A stretch of DNA of 64,000 bases from Flammula alnicola (Eukaryota > Basidiomycota > Agaricomycetes > Agaricales > Strophariaceae). The stretch lies in assembly GCA_015499995.1 (NCBI GenBank), contig JADNRV010000001.1, forward strand, positions 496,001-560,000, given 5' to 3'. Both the position numbers and the translations under genes were made by a program. Positions 12,048 to 23,880 of the stretch are shown piece after piece; the first letter of the stretch is position 1, and each line of letters starts with the position of its first letter. The notes beneath the pieces are model-generated. The model saw only the letters and a list, made by a program, of their open reading frames with translations, ran no database searches and had not been told where the DNA came from.

Positions 12048-14435
12048 TGTGGACGTCCGAAAGTCCGAGAGAATGTATTTATGGTCACTGCGGGGGATTA
12101 ACTGATACCAATTCAGGCCATAGAAAATTACCTTACCTACAGGTTAGTTGTACTCTAGAGGTGGTCTTCCGCTTTAACGGAAACCGCCAACTGCCAGACG
12201 TGATCCTTAATTTACGCGTGAGGTCGATCTCCTCGTCTTAGCGTGAAGCTTTGCTTGATCTACATCATGCATTGTTTCTCCCTACGAAAGCTAACGGCGA
12301 ATCCCGACGATGAGGAGGATCTGCGCTATCTCTGACAGAATTTTACACCATCTTGAACCCTATCAGTATCACGCAAAGCTACGTGCGACTGGTCTCACCC
12401 CTGGTCGAGAGCGGTTCGACGCATCCTAGACCTTCGGCAGTGCAGTTAAAGTAACATCTTCATTGATGCGGGTCTATTATCACGAACAAATGCATGTGCG
12501 CAACTTCCTTACTGCGCAATATCATTCTGTATCTTCCAACACACCAGGCGTGGGGGGATCGAATCCAATTCAAAAGACTTATAATTAAGCGTTTCTGGAC
12601 GGGCAATGCGTTGACAGACTCTCTCAAGTCTCCCACTCCACAACAGCTACACAAGGCCTTGTGGTAGTAAGGATTGAACTTTATGCATTGCTCCTGACGA
12701 GAATCGCGGAGGCGGCGATACAGGGCCTCGAGGACACGGTTGCCGTTTGTTAGCCGCCCCTGTGTCGACTATTAGTAGGTAATAGTCTGTCCGATTGTCA
12801 ATGTTTTTGTGACAACCTTGTACCGAATCTGGAGCGGTTCCGTCGACACATCACCAGATGCGTTCCGTGATATCGATCATTCTGTACTACATACTCACTG
12901 GTTACAAAAAAAAAACCATCGACGGTTAACTCTGTTTAGGCAAGACGGCTCAAGGTCTAGACGACACGAAATGTTAATATGATTCCCATGCATCTCCAAG
13001 TGGCGAGCTAGCCTTTGTATCAAGGATTCAAGGTGAGTTATATAAATTCTTATAATTTCGCTCCCGACTCGGAGGCTGGCTACAGGCAACATTAGTTAAT
13101 TAAAGGGTTACGTTCAACTGGAATCGAGATATCGAAGAATTGAACTCGCAAGAGGTCCAGATGAGCGCCTTTATTTCGCAACGCCAAGCAGCGCCAAGCC
13201 CAGAACCTAGGCGCCAGGCCCAGGCCCAAAAATCACTCACAATCAGTGCTTGCATAGATCTTCCCATCCATCTTCTCGATTGGCACGCCAGTATCGCGTA
13301 AACTTGTAAGTATGGAGGGGATATCATTGCCAACTTCCGAAGCGTCGCGCTTGTCAAGATCAAGTTTACATACTTGCTTTGACGTGCAGGCATCGATGCG
13401 TGCTTTCAGGACTTGCATTCGAAATGGCAATCCCAAACCTTGAGCACTACATCAAACGCCCTAGTGCGCAATCTAACCAGAGAATTCCAAGAGAGCAATT
13501 TTCAATTTTTTCGTATTCCTTTTATACGTAGCAGACAGTCACAGAGCATGAAGAAATAAACGAACAAAAAAATTGTACAAAAAAAAATTAAAAACGTACA
13601 CCAACTGGAGTCGCGAGCTTGAACAACCGACTCAACTTGAAGCCTGCCCCCGTAAGACAACCTGCAAGGAAAAAGTGCTATATACCTGGCCCACCCAACC
13701 TATATGCCCCACATGTTCCAAAGGAAAAAGAATGTAAAGGGGCAGCGTGTATGCGCCCAAAGCAAAAGCAGAATGAAAAAAGGGTCCACTCGACAGCCGA
13801 GACGAGGTGTGGGTGGAGGCATGATCAGCATGATCAGCAAGTGAAATTCTGATTACATGTCGTAGTAGTCAAAGCGTGGAGCAAGCAAGCACCCATGGTA
13901 CGTCAACGTCAAGGTTGTCCACCGCCCAACAGAGGAAAAATATAAAAAAGGAGGCGTATAAAACAAGAGAAGGGAGAGGAGGACAGCAACAACAAAAAAA
14001 GTGCGATGATTTCTGCGTCTGAGCGGAGCCGGTTTCGTATTCAGGAAAACATGTCGAGAGCGAGGAGTGGAGCGTTGTCAATATGGATAGATGCGTTGAG
14101 TGTTGTGATGGAGAGATAATGTAGGATTGTGAGTAGAATAGTAGGGAGAATAATGGTAAGTACAGATTTTTCATGAGCATGTCAATTTCATTGTCGTCGT
14201 CGTGTATGCGCGTCGCCGTTACAGGCAAAAAGGTGAGTGGGGCAGGGCATTCCAGGCCGCGTCGTCGATGTCCAGCGACCGATCCAAGAGCGGGCAAGGA
14301 TAAGGATTTTGCGATTTTGCGAATAACCAAGGCCGCGCCATATTGCAGATGTGTGGTGCAAATACGTGCAGGATGGCTGGCCATTGAAGAGGGTAGGATG
14401 AAGCGTCGCTCATCCACGCGTACTCTAGTGGATCG
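12048..14435. other. Intergenic stretch, no firmly supported gene
   Basis: About 2.4 kb between SEC12 and the bZIP gene. A minus-strand frame at 13233-13436 (VLKARIDACTSKQVCKLDLD ... GVPIEKMDGKIYAST) has coding-like composition and ends at a possible GTGAGT donor, so it may be a small gene or relic, but I recognise no family. 13500-13600 is A-rich. The bases nearest 14436 probably hold the 3' untranslated region of the bZIP gene. Confidence 0.4.
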
Positions 14436-15985
14436 TCAAAGGGCATATGGAAGCTCAGTATCCGTACCCAGACGATCGGCCTGGGCCGAGACGGAGGCCG
14501 CGCCATTCGACTTGCCCGAAAGACTGACGTTCATGCTGACAGGCTGGACACCCGGTCCACCATGGCCGTTTACGTTTATGGCATTGAGCTGACGACGCCT
14601 GCACCACCGACCAGGGCAGATAGCCGTGAAATCTCGTCCCGCGAGGAGACGAGAGCGGCAGTTAGCCGTTCGTTTTCTTGGGAGAGATACTCGACCTTTG
14701 CTTGCAGTTGGGTAAGCCAGGCCTTTTTCCGTTGCCGACACTTGAGTGCAGCTGTAAAGGAAAAAAAAAGATGAGAACTGGTGATATAAAATTTGATTCC
14801 CAAATTACCTTGTCGATTGCGTTCAAGGAAATTTTTGCGCTTCTCCTCCTCAGTTTCTGGCTTCTTGTTCGCTCGTCTGTTGCCGAGTTGGTCGTCGAGT
14901 CGGCATCACCATCATCCATATCTCCACCGTCGTCCTCTTCGCCATCGTCGTCCTCATCCTGGTCTCAGACGCAGCGCGCATATTGCTCTTGTATCGGGCA
15001 TTCGCGTTCCCGCGAGAACGCTTAAGTGGCCTCGGGTGGTAGCGCTTGGGGGCGGCGACATGGCATCATACGACTTGCGTTTGCGGCGCGCTTGCCATTA
15101 GTGGCAGTAGCATTAGCGGTAGCATTGCCTGCCCTGGCCTGGGCCTCTTCGCGCTTTGTCAGCTCCTGGTGGGCCTGGAGAGGAGGAAAAGACCATTGGC
15201 AGCGGTGGTGGCAGCATTGGCGGGAGTAGTGATATATGACTGAGTGCTGGTTTCCTGGGTAGTGGTGGAGGAAGCCTGGTGGTGAAGGTTAGAGCTAGAA
15301 TAGCTACTGGAGCCGTTATTGAGGACGCCCGAGATGGCGTTGAGGGTGTTGGGTGTAATGGTGGGGCCCGAGGCGGCAGACGAGTTGTTGCCATTCATTA
15401 TAGCAAGGAAGGCAGCGGTGCCCGGTGAGGGAGGGAAACCGCCGACAAGGGGAGTGAGGCCAGTGCCGGGAGTGAGGCCGGTCCTGGGGGTGAGACCGGT
15501 TCTGGGAGTGAGACCGGTGCGGAAGTTGGAAGGGTCAAAGCCAATGTGCTGCTGCTGCTGCTGCTGGTCAGCTGCAGGCTGGGGACCGGCGAGCATGGCG
15601 GGAGAGAGAGGGCCGGCACGGAGAGAATTGATAGAGTTCTGATTGTACCCCCATGAGTAAGCCGAGTCTGCAGGTGAAGAAATAGAGGCTAGCGGTGGCA
15701 GGACAGGACGGGACGGAGAAGCGCTCCGGTTGTGGGAGGAGCGCGAGTGAGAGCGCGACTGGGGACGGTCAGGATCGTCTTGTTTGCCGAGTCGGCGGAG
15801 GGAGAGTCGCGGGAGTGGTCAGGTGGTGTGGGAGAAGAGTTGCGGACGTTGGAAGCGGAGGGGCCTTGAAGGACTCTTCAAAGGGGTTGGCTCAGATAAA
15901 AGTCGGAGCGAGTCTGGCGGGTGCGGGGCGTAGACGCTGTTTTGATTGGTCAGAGTCTGGTGAGCGGGAGGGACTCTTTATTGAC
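14436..15985 (-). CDS. ATF/CREB-type bZIP transcription factor (Atf1-like), frame broken several times
   Basis: Homologue of fungal Atf1/AtfA stress-response bZIP factors, which bind CRE sites downstream of the Sty1/Hog1 MAP kinase. ATG 15983-15985 begins MSIKSPSRSPDSDQSKQ, then ANPFEESF, LPPLASISSPADSAYSWG, a polyQ run, the HRA-like region FRTGLTP...LVGGFPPSPGTAAFLA, AHQELTKREEAQARAG and an acidic stretch. The basic region is EEEKRKNFLERNRQ, joined across an intron (about 14750-14808) to ALKCRQRKKAWL, and the zipper is LQAKVEYLSQENERL...LVSSRDEISRLSALVGG. The tail NVNGHGGPGVQPVSMNVSL is also family-like. The frame changes near 14591, 15080, 15177, 15780 and 15865, each repaired by one extra base, and an in-frame TGA sits at 15892-15894. 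It is either a pseudogene or, more likely, a gene with sequence errors. Confidence 0.75.
15451..15522 (-). repeat. Four tandem 18-bp units coding RTGLTP-like repeats
   Basis: Four adjacent 18-base units (15451-15468, 15469-15486, 15487-15504, 15505-15522) differ from one another at a few positions. On the minus strand they encode successive (R/G)TGLTP units inside the bZIP protein's HRA-like region. Being in frame, they lengthen the protein without breaking it. Confidence 0.85.
15548..15565 (-). repeat. CAG trinucleotide run coding six Gln
   Basis: Six GCT/AGC trinucleotides, read as CAG on the coding strand, encode QQQQQQ just before HIGFDPSNF in the bZIP protein. It is a likely length-variable microsatellite. 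Confidence 0.85.
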
Positions 15986-16383
15986 ATGGCGGAGGAGAGG
16001 AAGACCAGTGACGTTGGGGGAATGACGACTGCTGACGTAGACAGGTTATATTCCACACAAGCTATTTGTTGCTGTTTGATGCATCAGTGCCTGTCTCATT
16101 TCGTTGCCACCCCACACAAATTCACAAAGTCCCTCTCTTCGTCATCCTTGCGTCATCGTCAATCTTTGCTATTTTATCTCCTCTTCTTCTTCTACATCTT
16201 CTCTACTCTATCCCTCTTGCCCCTCCTCCATCCCCTCTCCATCCATCCCCCCCTCTCGCGGAGTTTCAATCTTGCTCCACACATTGCACCCTAAAATTTC
16301 TCAATCTTTCCCACGCCCTGACAAAATGATCATTCCGAGCACACGACTTTCGATCTCTACATGAAAAAATAATCTCCCTCTTA

Positions 16384-19300
16384 TCACAGAGGATAGCCTT
16401 TCTCCCGTGTCTTCTCATCCATCTCTGACTCATCTAATCCTACTTCCTGTCCAGCATGGCATGCATCCAGATACTCCACCACAGGTTTAAACCATCCTCC
16501 CCTCTCTTGTCCCTTGTATTCCCCCACATCTGCAGGCCAGCTCCGAAGCGCGCTCGCCATCCGCCCCGGCACCCCTTTCTCCTCCCCCAACGCAACTACC
16601 GGAGTCAGGTATGTTCTAATCGTAAACACAACCGCACCACTGTGCGGAAGCCGTCGCAGCGTCTGTCGCTCAGATCTCAGTCGTATCCATTCCACCTCTG
16701 CTCTCAGCTTCTTCTCTGTCTCTGTCTTTGGCTTGTCCAGTTTATGTCCTCCATGTACGAACGCGTCTTCGGCTCCGAGCGTACTCTGTGCCCATCCGAT
16801 CTCTTCAGGATCGACCTTCTCTCCGTCCTCCGACTTGTCCTCTGGCCGGTTCACCTGTATAAAGTAGTTGTTCCGAATCACCGGTTTATCCACCGCTAGT
16901 CGTCGAAAGAACCGTTCCAAACTTGTTTGCAATCTTTCCTTGTCTTAGTAATTTTTCGTTATCAATCAGTCAACTCCATAAAGATAAAGCGACAACAAAA
17001 TAGTATAAGAAAAGACCAAAGTAAAAAAGTAACAGAACGAAGCATATCGCGCGCAGCTTTTCGAAACCTTTCACAAAGTCACAAAAGCTTGAGAGAACTC
17101 GCGTCGAGCACCGCCGCCACCAGCTCTCGTCCCTAGAGCTAGCTTCTCCGTGAGACCCATCACAGACAATCGACAATCAAAGAACGGGCGATCACTGTAA
17201 AAATAAGATCGGCAATTGTGCGTTCTCGCACGTCCAACCCGACGTCGACTACAGTCTCTTGCACCCAGGCATGCCTCTTCAAAATCTCGATGCATAGGAC
17301 ATTTGACATTGACACCCCCCGCAGATAACCTGAACCGAAACTGGAAAGTGTCGGGACGTAGGCAGCCTGAACACCCCCTGCGTCTGCCATAGCTAAAAGT
17401 AGGATCCATCCGTCCATCCATCCATCCATCATCATCATCATCAGTACAGAGTTCGCTGCTGCACGGCCGATGACAATCAAATGATCAAGTGATAGATGCC
17501 ACTGCATCCTGATCCACTGCAAAACGACTCCGAGTCACTCCGGGCCGTATGATCTTCTGATCATCAGCTCTACCCCGGTGTTGCAAGTCGACCTGTACAC
17601 AATCTGACCATGCCAAGCCATGTCACGACTGCATACACACATACATACGTCCTACGTAACACACGTACTTGTATGTACATGCGTTGCGGCGCCTCTAATC
17701 CGTGTCGTCCAATTGCATGGTTCCAATATGGTCCGGATGTTCGTCGTGACGCAGGCACGGTGACGACATAGGAGCGACGTCTCCGCTCTGATGCAACCCG
17801 AAACAGAGTTGAAAAAATCAAGAGCCTCGAGGCGCAAAAGCAAAACCCAAAACCACTGTTCAAGGACCTGCGCCCAAAAGCCCGACCGTACGATTCAAAA
17901 GAGCTTTAGAGAACTCCAGAATCCTTTCTAAAAGAATCCGCCATCCACACTCCAACTCTTTCAACCCCTCCACCTCAAGTGGGGATACAGAGGACATACA
18001 GGACGCCGGAAGTGAGTAAAATTTGGACGTGGGTATGCACCGAGGCCGAAAGCCCGAGTACCGAGTAAACCTAGAAATGGGGCTATTATTCGAAGGCAGC
18101 AGAGGCAGGGTCTGTTAAACGGATTACTGCATGATGATGATGGAAGCAGCAAGGGATCGCCGACATTGCATAACGGGATCGCCGAATGGGCGAACGGCGT
18201 TGGAGAGAAAACACAGGCTCGCACTCGCAAGTGCGCCAATAGCAAGCCCCAGAACCCACCGCAGTGGTAGGGCAGGAGAAATAATTAAAGTCCATCGAAT
18301 GGCCGAGACGAATTTGCACAGCCGCAAGAGCGGAAACACAGAAGCCAAAAAGCCAAAAATAAAACGTCAAAGAAAAAACACAACAGGCCGAAACGTGCGA
18401 AAAGTCGAAAAAATCAAAAGAAAGCGACCCAAAAGAAGGACAAGAAGGACAAGAAGACGTACATTGTGGGACATTTCCCGTAAGATGTATGTCATCCAGA
18501 GGCATGCCAATTTTGTCTTGCATTCGCCAAAACCCTGGGTTCGGAGAAAATAAACAACACGGGTGTCAGCAACCCATGTGGTCAGATTACGTTCATTACG
18601 CTACAAGGGAAGAAAAGCATCGAGCGTGGAAGCAATACGCAGGGAAGGTTTGCAAGCCCATTCCCATAGCGTACGTGCATTGTATTGTTTTACAATGCGA
18701 TGTTGCTAGATTACGACACAAACAAGCCAAGTTAAAATAAAACCAACTCACCTGCGAGACTGATTGAGCCTGCTTGGAAGTAGTATTTCCCATCGATTCC
18801 TGCATCAATGCGTTAGTAAACTAGGCATTTTTCGTCCTTTCGCGGGAGATGCGATGTAGCATTATTGATTACAAGCACATCTCACCTTCGATCATCAGCG
18901 CCAAGTCATCCTGAATTCTAAACATAGGCGATGAATTAAAATCAGTATATGGCCCGAGAGTAAATGAAAGCAATTATAGATTATGTACTTACAGGAGCCC
19001 CGAAATTTCCATAGCCCTCTCTGGAGCCCGATCTCCATCTTTCACGGATAGCGGCAAGTCAAAAGATACACCTAGAGAGGTCATCGTGATCGTCTTGACT
19101 GGAAGCAAATCCTCCCAACCCCAGTCACTGAACGGCGCGTCCCATCCGCGTCTGCGTCGATGATACGCTGCGCATGTCGTACAATATGGAATTCGCCAGG
19201 ATACCGCCGGGAGAGGTATTCAGCCAGTTCATGAACAAGTTCGACGGCTGTCAGAAATTAATTGAGAATTAGACAAAGGATCATTTTATCGTTTGGTTGG

Positions 19301-20209
19301 TTTGTTGAACGGATGGATAAATATTGGCAAGGATTTATCGGATGCGAACAAGTCGACAGAAAAAAAAGAAAGATAATCAAAGAGTCTTTCTCTTACTCAC
19401 CAGCCAGTGCTCCGCCTAGCACGATCCCCGGATTCGCTTCGTCGCTTAAGACACGGACCGTTTTTCCTGGCCCAACACGCGTCTTCAGCCTGTGCGCCTT
19501 GACCTTGTAATAATGCCCATGATCCTTGTCGAGCTACATAACAACAAAAATTCACACGGACAATAGTCAGATGTTGATGACTTCAATCTCACAGAAAGGA
19601 ACTGACCTCAATCCAGTCGCTCCACGGCATATTGCGAATACCCATTGTGATACTGCGTTCTCATCGTTAGTAATAAAACCTCTGAACACTCATCAAAGTG
19701 GACAGACGCACTGATAAGGACCCCAGCGAAAGGGCCTGTATGGAATCGGGTTGACTTCGCTGAGGTTCTGTAGACATGCATCAACAGGCGGATAAGCAAA
19801 TGTCACAGGGTTCCATTCTATATTTCAAGGGGACAAGTCAGTTAAGATGGACGTAGACATAATAGCTCAAGGGCCAGCATGCAGGTAGGTGCTGACTCCG
19901 TAACCCAGCACGTCGATGCCGACATGGCCCACCACGTACTGAGTAAATAAAATTACATACCTCCGAATTCTCGTCCTTTGTTCACATCGGGCTCCTTGAT
20001 AGCATTCGCAGATGACTTGGACGTAGCCGATAACACTTTGCCCGTCCCAGGTGCAGCCGCAGAGACGTTGGCTTGTGTTAGAGATTTACGAAATATCGCA
20101 AAGGCTACCGTGATCCCGACTAGAGGAGTAGAACAAGAGTTGGCGAGTCGTATCGCCCCAGAGAAAATATAGTTGGGGTTGCAATCATTTCGTTGACAGC
20201 GCGAGACAT
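16384..20209 (-). CDS. DUF3445 protein (heme-dependent oxidative N-demethylase-like)
   Basis: Belongs to DUF3445 (PF11927), whose studied bacterial member is the heme-binding subunit of an oxidative N-demethylase. Fungal members carry an N-terminal hydrophobic segment; here LVGITVAFAIFRKS. Then come EWNPVTF, YRPFRWGPYQ, LDKDHGHYYKVKAHRLKTRV, AAVELVHELAEYLSRRYPGE, VKTITMTSLGVSFDLPLSV, ERAMEISGLLIQDDLALMIE, GKYYFQAGSISLAG, GFWRMQDKIGMPLDDIH and, after a very long intron, YKERLQTSLERFFRRLAVDK and IRNNYFIQV, ending EKGYPL. The splice joining PQ to YKERL is exact: donor GTACGT at 18462, acceptor AAG at 16944. The frame breaks once at about 19141-19148 (one base missing). The N-terminal start (ATG 20209) is uncertain, since its frame shifts before LVGITV. 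The true substrate in fungi is unknown. Confidence 0.8.
16944..18462 (-). other. 1,519-nt intron within the DUF3445 gene
   Basis: Bounded by GTACGT and TACTAAG on the minus strand and joining PQ|YKERLQTS, a segment continuous in the family. Other introns in the window are mostly 50-65 nt. It holds pyrimidine-rich tracts, short microsatellites and several open frames without family motifs. I saw no terminal repeats or transposase motifs. It could also conceal an unrecognised nested gene. Confidence 0.75.
17405..17442. repeat. (CATC)n / (ATC)n microsatellite
   Basis: A short tetranucleotide run of TCCA/CATC units passes directly into an ATC trinucleotide run, inside the long DUF3445 intron. 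Confidence 0.85.
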
Positions 20210-21324
20210 TGGTTATCACACGCTCGGGCAAGTGGGCGCTGCAATGTAGGAGGCGAAGATGAGTGCGAGTAGTACTGTTGAACGTTGATTGAAGTAAAGG
20301 GCGTCCGGGAAAACACCACTGACTTCACGTGGGAAGCGGGTTATATAGAGTTATCGAGTCTTGAGAAAACACCTGAAATTCTTGAGAAGCCCTGAAGAAG
20401 GAGATAGGCGGGGATTATCGATAGGCATTCAGAGATAGTTAAAATCTGGAAAGCGAGCTCGCGGTTCCCATTATCTCGAGCGAACATGTGGCTTTCGATA
20501 ACGTGTTAAAAGGGTAGATAAGAGGCCTGCACCCTCTCAGCATTCATCTCAGGCCCTTCGTACTTATCGCAAGTGCCAAGTGAGTACCACTCGTATTACT
20601 AGGACCGAGAGGGCCGCGTTCGGAGGCGCGTGACCTAAAGAAGGACATTTTCGGAGAGTCGAGACATCCGAATAAGTCGACTAAGAATCGGACGATGCGT
20701 GGTGAAAATAGAGGGAAGTCGTTATGTACGTGTCCGACTATACGCGACGCGTAACAAGAGGTCGAATCAAGGTTGACAATGACAGTGGCAGCGAGTCGGA
20801 GAGAATGTGGAACATGCTGCTTGTTCATGTTTGTCAAGAGCCTTCCGCTGCACGTCATCGACATCTCTTTCTATCATCAAGTCTGTAAAGGTCTGTAAAG
20901 AAGACATCGTTTACTGCAATTCTACAAAGCAAGTAAACCAATATAGAGCTGAGCGTCGGTGGGCTTTAAATATTTAAATACGCAAACCTCTGGGTATCTG
21001 ACCAACTTCAAGACTCTTTCAGAAAGTCCAAAGTTCAAACAACTTCTAGAATGGAACCGTCACAGGAACCAGGCTGCCTTCACCCCGCATCCTCTGAATC
21101 GGGGCAGGTTGTCATACATCAACAACTCCTAGTGGTTGACATCATGAGGAGCCTGCGATGATGTCGTTTTCCTCTAACGGCCCTATTAGTATGTGTATAA
21201 AAAGCACATCTAGGTACCGAAGTTCGCCATAACCATCGCCTTATCCAGCTTTACAACTTGAAGAAACTACAACACCCGCTATCACCAAACTATCACCCTC
21301 TATAGTACTCGAGTAGATATAATC
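20210..21324. other. Divergent intergenic region between DUF3445 and CON-6 type gene
   Basis: About 1.1 kb carrying both promoters. It has a CACGTG E-box at 20326-20331, about 117 bases upstream of the DUF3445 start, and a TATA-like box near the CON-6 gene. A 107-codon minus-strand frame at 20544-20864 begins with ATG but shows no recognisable features. Confidence 0.5.
21196..21204 (+). promoter_or_regulatory. TATA box of the CON-6 type gene
   Basis: TATAAAAAG lies about 129 bases before the ATG at 21325. A strong TATA element fits a highly induced gene, as CON-6/stress genes often are. Confidence 0.55.
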
Positions 21325-21714
21325 ATGCCTCTCTTTGGATCCCGCCATACTCACACTACTACCACTCCTCGCCGTCATGGCTTTTTCCACCGCAGGGACA
21401 ACGATCGCGTTGCCGGTGGCTTGAGTTAGTGCTCGTATATTGTCAATGTTAAGGTCCTGCTCTCATCCACTTGTAGGGGGCACTTTAGTAAACCCGAATA
21501 CCACCCGCAGCGGTAGGAGGCAAGCCAAACGCGAGCTCCGAGGCATGGTAAGTCGATCTTCTTTCTACGTTCTTGGAAGCACTTTACTTATGAAATGTAA
21601 TTTCAGGGCCGCGAAAACGAAACACACGTTCCCCTCATGACTAAGGTCAAACGCGCCCTTGGAATACGCTCGACCCCACGCAGAACTCGCGCAAACGAGC
21701 GCACGGGATATTAA
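21325..21714 (+). CDS. Small CON-6 (conidiation-specific protein 6) type protein
   Basis: Three exons joined at about 21426/21477 and 21548/21607 give a small basic protein of about 90 residues: MPLFGSRHTHTTTTPRRHGF, FHRRDNDRVAGGLRGTLVNP, NTTRSGRRQAKRELRGMGRE and a tail with VKRALGIRSTPRRTR. The RVAGGL...NPNTT...AKRELRGMG part matches the CON-6 motif (RVAGGyk.al.NPnvS.eak..A...L), found in fungal proteins strongly induced by starvation, light or sporulation and of unknown biochemistry. Unlike Neurospora CON-6 it has a single motif copy followed by a very basic tail. A TATA box lies upstream. Intron donors are GTTAGT and GTAAGT. Confidence 0.65.
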
Positions 21715-21992
21715 ACTTTATACCCTTACCTCTGGCAGCTTGCCAAAACACCGAATCCAACTAACTGCTGGATATTTCTATATTTTACACTCATCCGTAG
21801 TTAATATTCTGCACCTTACGACCCAAATATTTTATATGTGTACATTCGAACCGTAGCAGTACAGAACAACAATCCCGCAGATTAGGCACCCATGCTATAA
21901 TACTCGAGTATGGAATTGCAACGAGATTAAAATTATTCATTCAAGTAGCGTCGAGAAATCCTGTACAACCCTAATTACTTAACCATGCATAT

Positions 21993-23880
21993 TTACCACT
22001 CAGAATCGTCATCGTCGTCATCTGCTGGCAGAGGAGGCCAGAAAACGATGGCTTCTTCTTCGTCCTCGTTAGGAGGATTGATTTTTCTAAGAATCTTCGC
22101 AGCCTCCATAAAAGTATTCTCTGCGATTACAGCCGCTTCATCAGGTATGTCTGGGAGAGGAGCAATCGGTAGCGTGGCTGGAATGATGTACGTGGAGGAT
22201 GTGTTCGAGATTTCCTCAACCGCACTCTTCTCGCCAGAAGGGGGGAAAGGAATTGCTGGATTTTCGAGATAAAATGCCGTAAATAGAGGTTTTATCGGCG
22301 ATTTCGATGGATCGACAGAAAGCAACAGCAGGGCGTCCAAATAAGGTCTTAACAAAATTTCGGGGGTCACAGATTCCTCGGGTGTGCTGGCCAAGGGCAG
22401 TGTAATATATAGCAACCCTACAGAATTGTCATTTCACAGGGGATTTTAGAATAAATTAGTACTTACATTTTCCTTTGGGCGTTGACAAAGACCCTTCTCC
22501 ATTGATGAAGACAGTTGCCGAATGGGTCGTTGAACCACCCTTCACAGAGGAAGGTGGAAATACCAAGACAGCAGTGTCGATGGCCTGGTCTTCGATGACT
22601 GGCGGGGGCGGCTGGGTCTTTGGTTGGCCTTCGATATCTTGTTCGGCAGGTTCTGTCGATTCGGGTGCAGATATAGGTTCTGGCTCAGGTGTTCGGGATC
22701 GAAGCGCTAAAGCCTGGTCAATGATGGAAATGCAACGTGCAATTGAAGCAGCATTCGACTTGAGGACATTCGAAGATGCAGGCGGCAGCTGACGGACTTC
22801 GTCCTTGAGGTTAGGAGGGACGTATGAAGGGGGAGAAATGACCAGATTGCAGGATAGTGTATCGGGGAAATCGTTCAAATTGACAGCATAGTTGAAGGTT
22901 CGCTTCTTCTCGTCCAATTGTGTGGCTTGATCATCGCCATTGTTGGATATCTGGGCAGGTTTTACTCGAGCGATATCGGTGATCTGCCTAGATAGGATAT
23001 AAACGCCTCCGCTGACTGCAGCGGCGCGACAAAAACCTTGTGCGATATCTCCTATACCACCATAGTGTCCAATGAGGAACGGCGAAGGGCCATATCGACC
23101 ACCAGAGCGCAAGTATCTTCGTAAGCGTTGGAGGGTAGGCAATGTGGGTTCTAATGGGCAAGATGGGTTATGGCATGAAGTAAATCATGATTATCGGGCT
23201 TACCAGTGGAAGCCATGCAAAATGCAAGTGAATAAGCAATGACCGAAGTGATCTCTTCGCTCAGAGAGAAGACTGCCGGCAGGAACTCCACGAACGGCAG
23301 CTCATGCTTTCCTTCCAGTTCCTGCTTGTCTTCGAAATCGCCAGCCGCGAAGGTTAAGAATCGCATCAGACGCCGCTTTTCGATCAAGCTGATCTCCTTG
23401 TTTTTGAAGATATCCTCTTTGCTTCCAGGTACGCTCTTTACATGCCCGGACGAATGATAGACACTGACACAATCCAACAACTTGAATCCGCTGTACTTGG
23501 CGACCCCTGATGAGACGAGCGACGAGATAAGAGGGCCAAGCGAAGGTAAGACGGCAGGCTGCAGACAGATAGAGTACTGGCGAGACTGGGAGGGGATTTC
23601 AGAGGAGCGAGTGACGCGCTGGAATCGCGAGTCGAGTCGGAGGAACTTGCAGCGTTATCTGCCCATTGTACGAATTCTTCAAGCGATAGACTGCTTCTTC
23701 TCCTCCATAGTATGGATTTGAGTCTACATGGGCAACCTTATATCCTGCTTTGGACAGTGCACTAGATATGAAGCTCAGGATGTCCAACTGAGGAAGACAC
23801 TTGGGCTTGACTTACGCGGCCGTGATACTGTTCACCAGTCCTGTGCCAAATATAATGACATCAAATTGACTTTCCTCCAT
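21993..23880 (-). CDS. MRS6: Rab escort protein (Rab geranylgeranyltransferase component A; GDI/REP family)
   Basis: Presents newly made Rab GTPases to geranylgeranyltransferase II and delivers prenylated Rabs to membranes. ATG 23878-23880 starts MEESQFDVIIFGTGLVNSIT, the FAD-like dinucleotide fold of the GDI superfamily, followed after an intron by LSKAGYKVAHVDSNPYYGGE. Later blocks are KRRLMRFLTFAAGDFED, LPAVFSLSEEITSVIAYSLA, PTLQRLRRYLRSGGRYG, PFLIGHYGGIGDIAQGFCRA and AAVSGGVYILSRQI, typical of REP/GDI conserved regions. A low-complexity insert with TPEPEPISAPESTEPAEQ and an acidic C-terminus (DDDDDDSEW) are present. There is no C-terminal prenylation motif, as expected. It is divergent from nucleolin with a 232-bp gap containing a CACGTG site. 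Confidence 0.9.

Noticed and set aside
12550..12575. GGATCGAATCC, resembling a tRNA B box
   Set aside because: No matching acceptor or D-arm sequence upstream.
15695..16294. 199-codon plus-strand frame
   Set aside because: Antisense to the N-terminal exon of the bZIP gene and its promoter; its second half is CT-rich low-complexity sequence.
16384..16932. DUF3445 fragment read as a truncated pseudogene
   Set aside because: First seen as an isolated C-terminal piece; the rest was found beyond a 1.5-kb intron with an exact splice junction.
18131..18553. Plus-strand Lys/Arg-rich frame
   Set aside because: Antisense to the pyrimidine-rich end of the long DUF3445 intron; the basic composition comes from the base bias.
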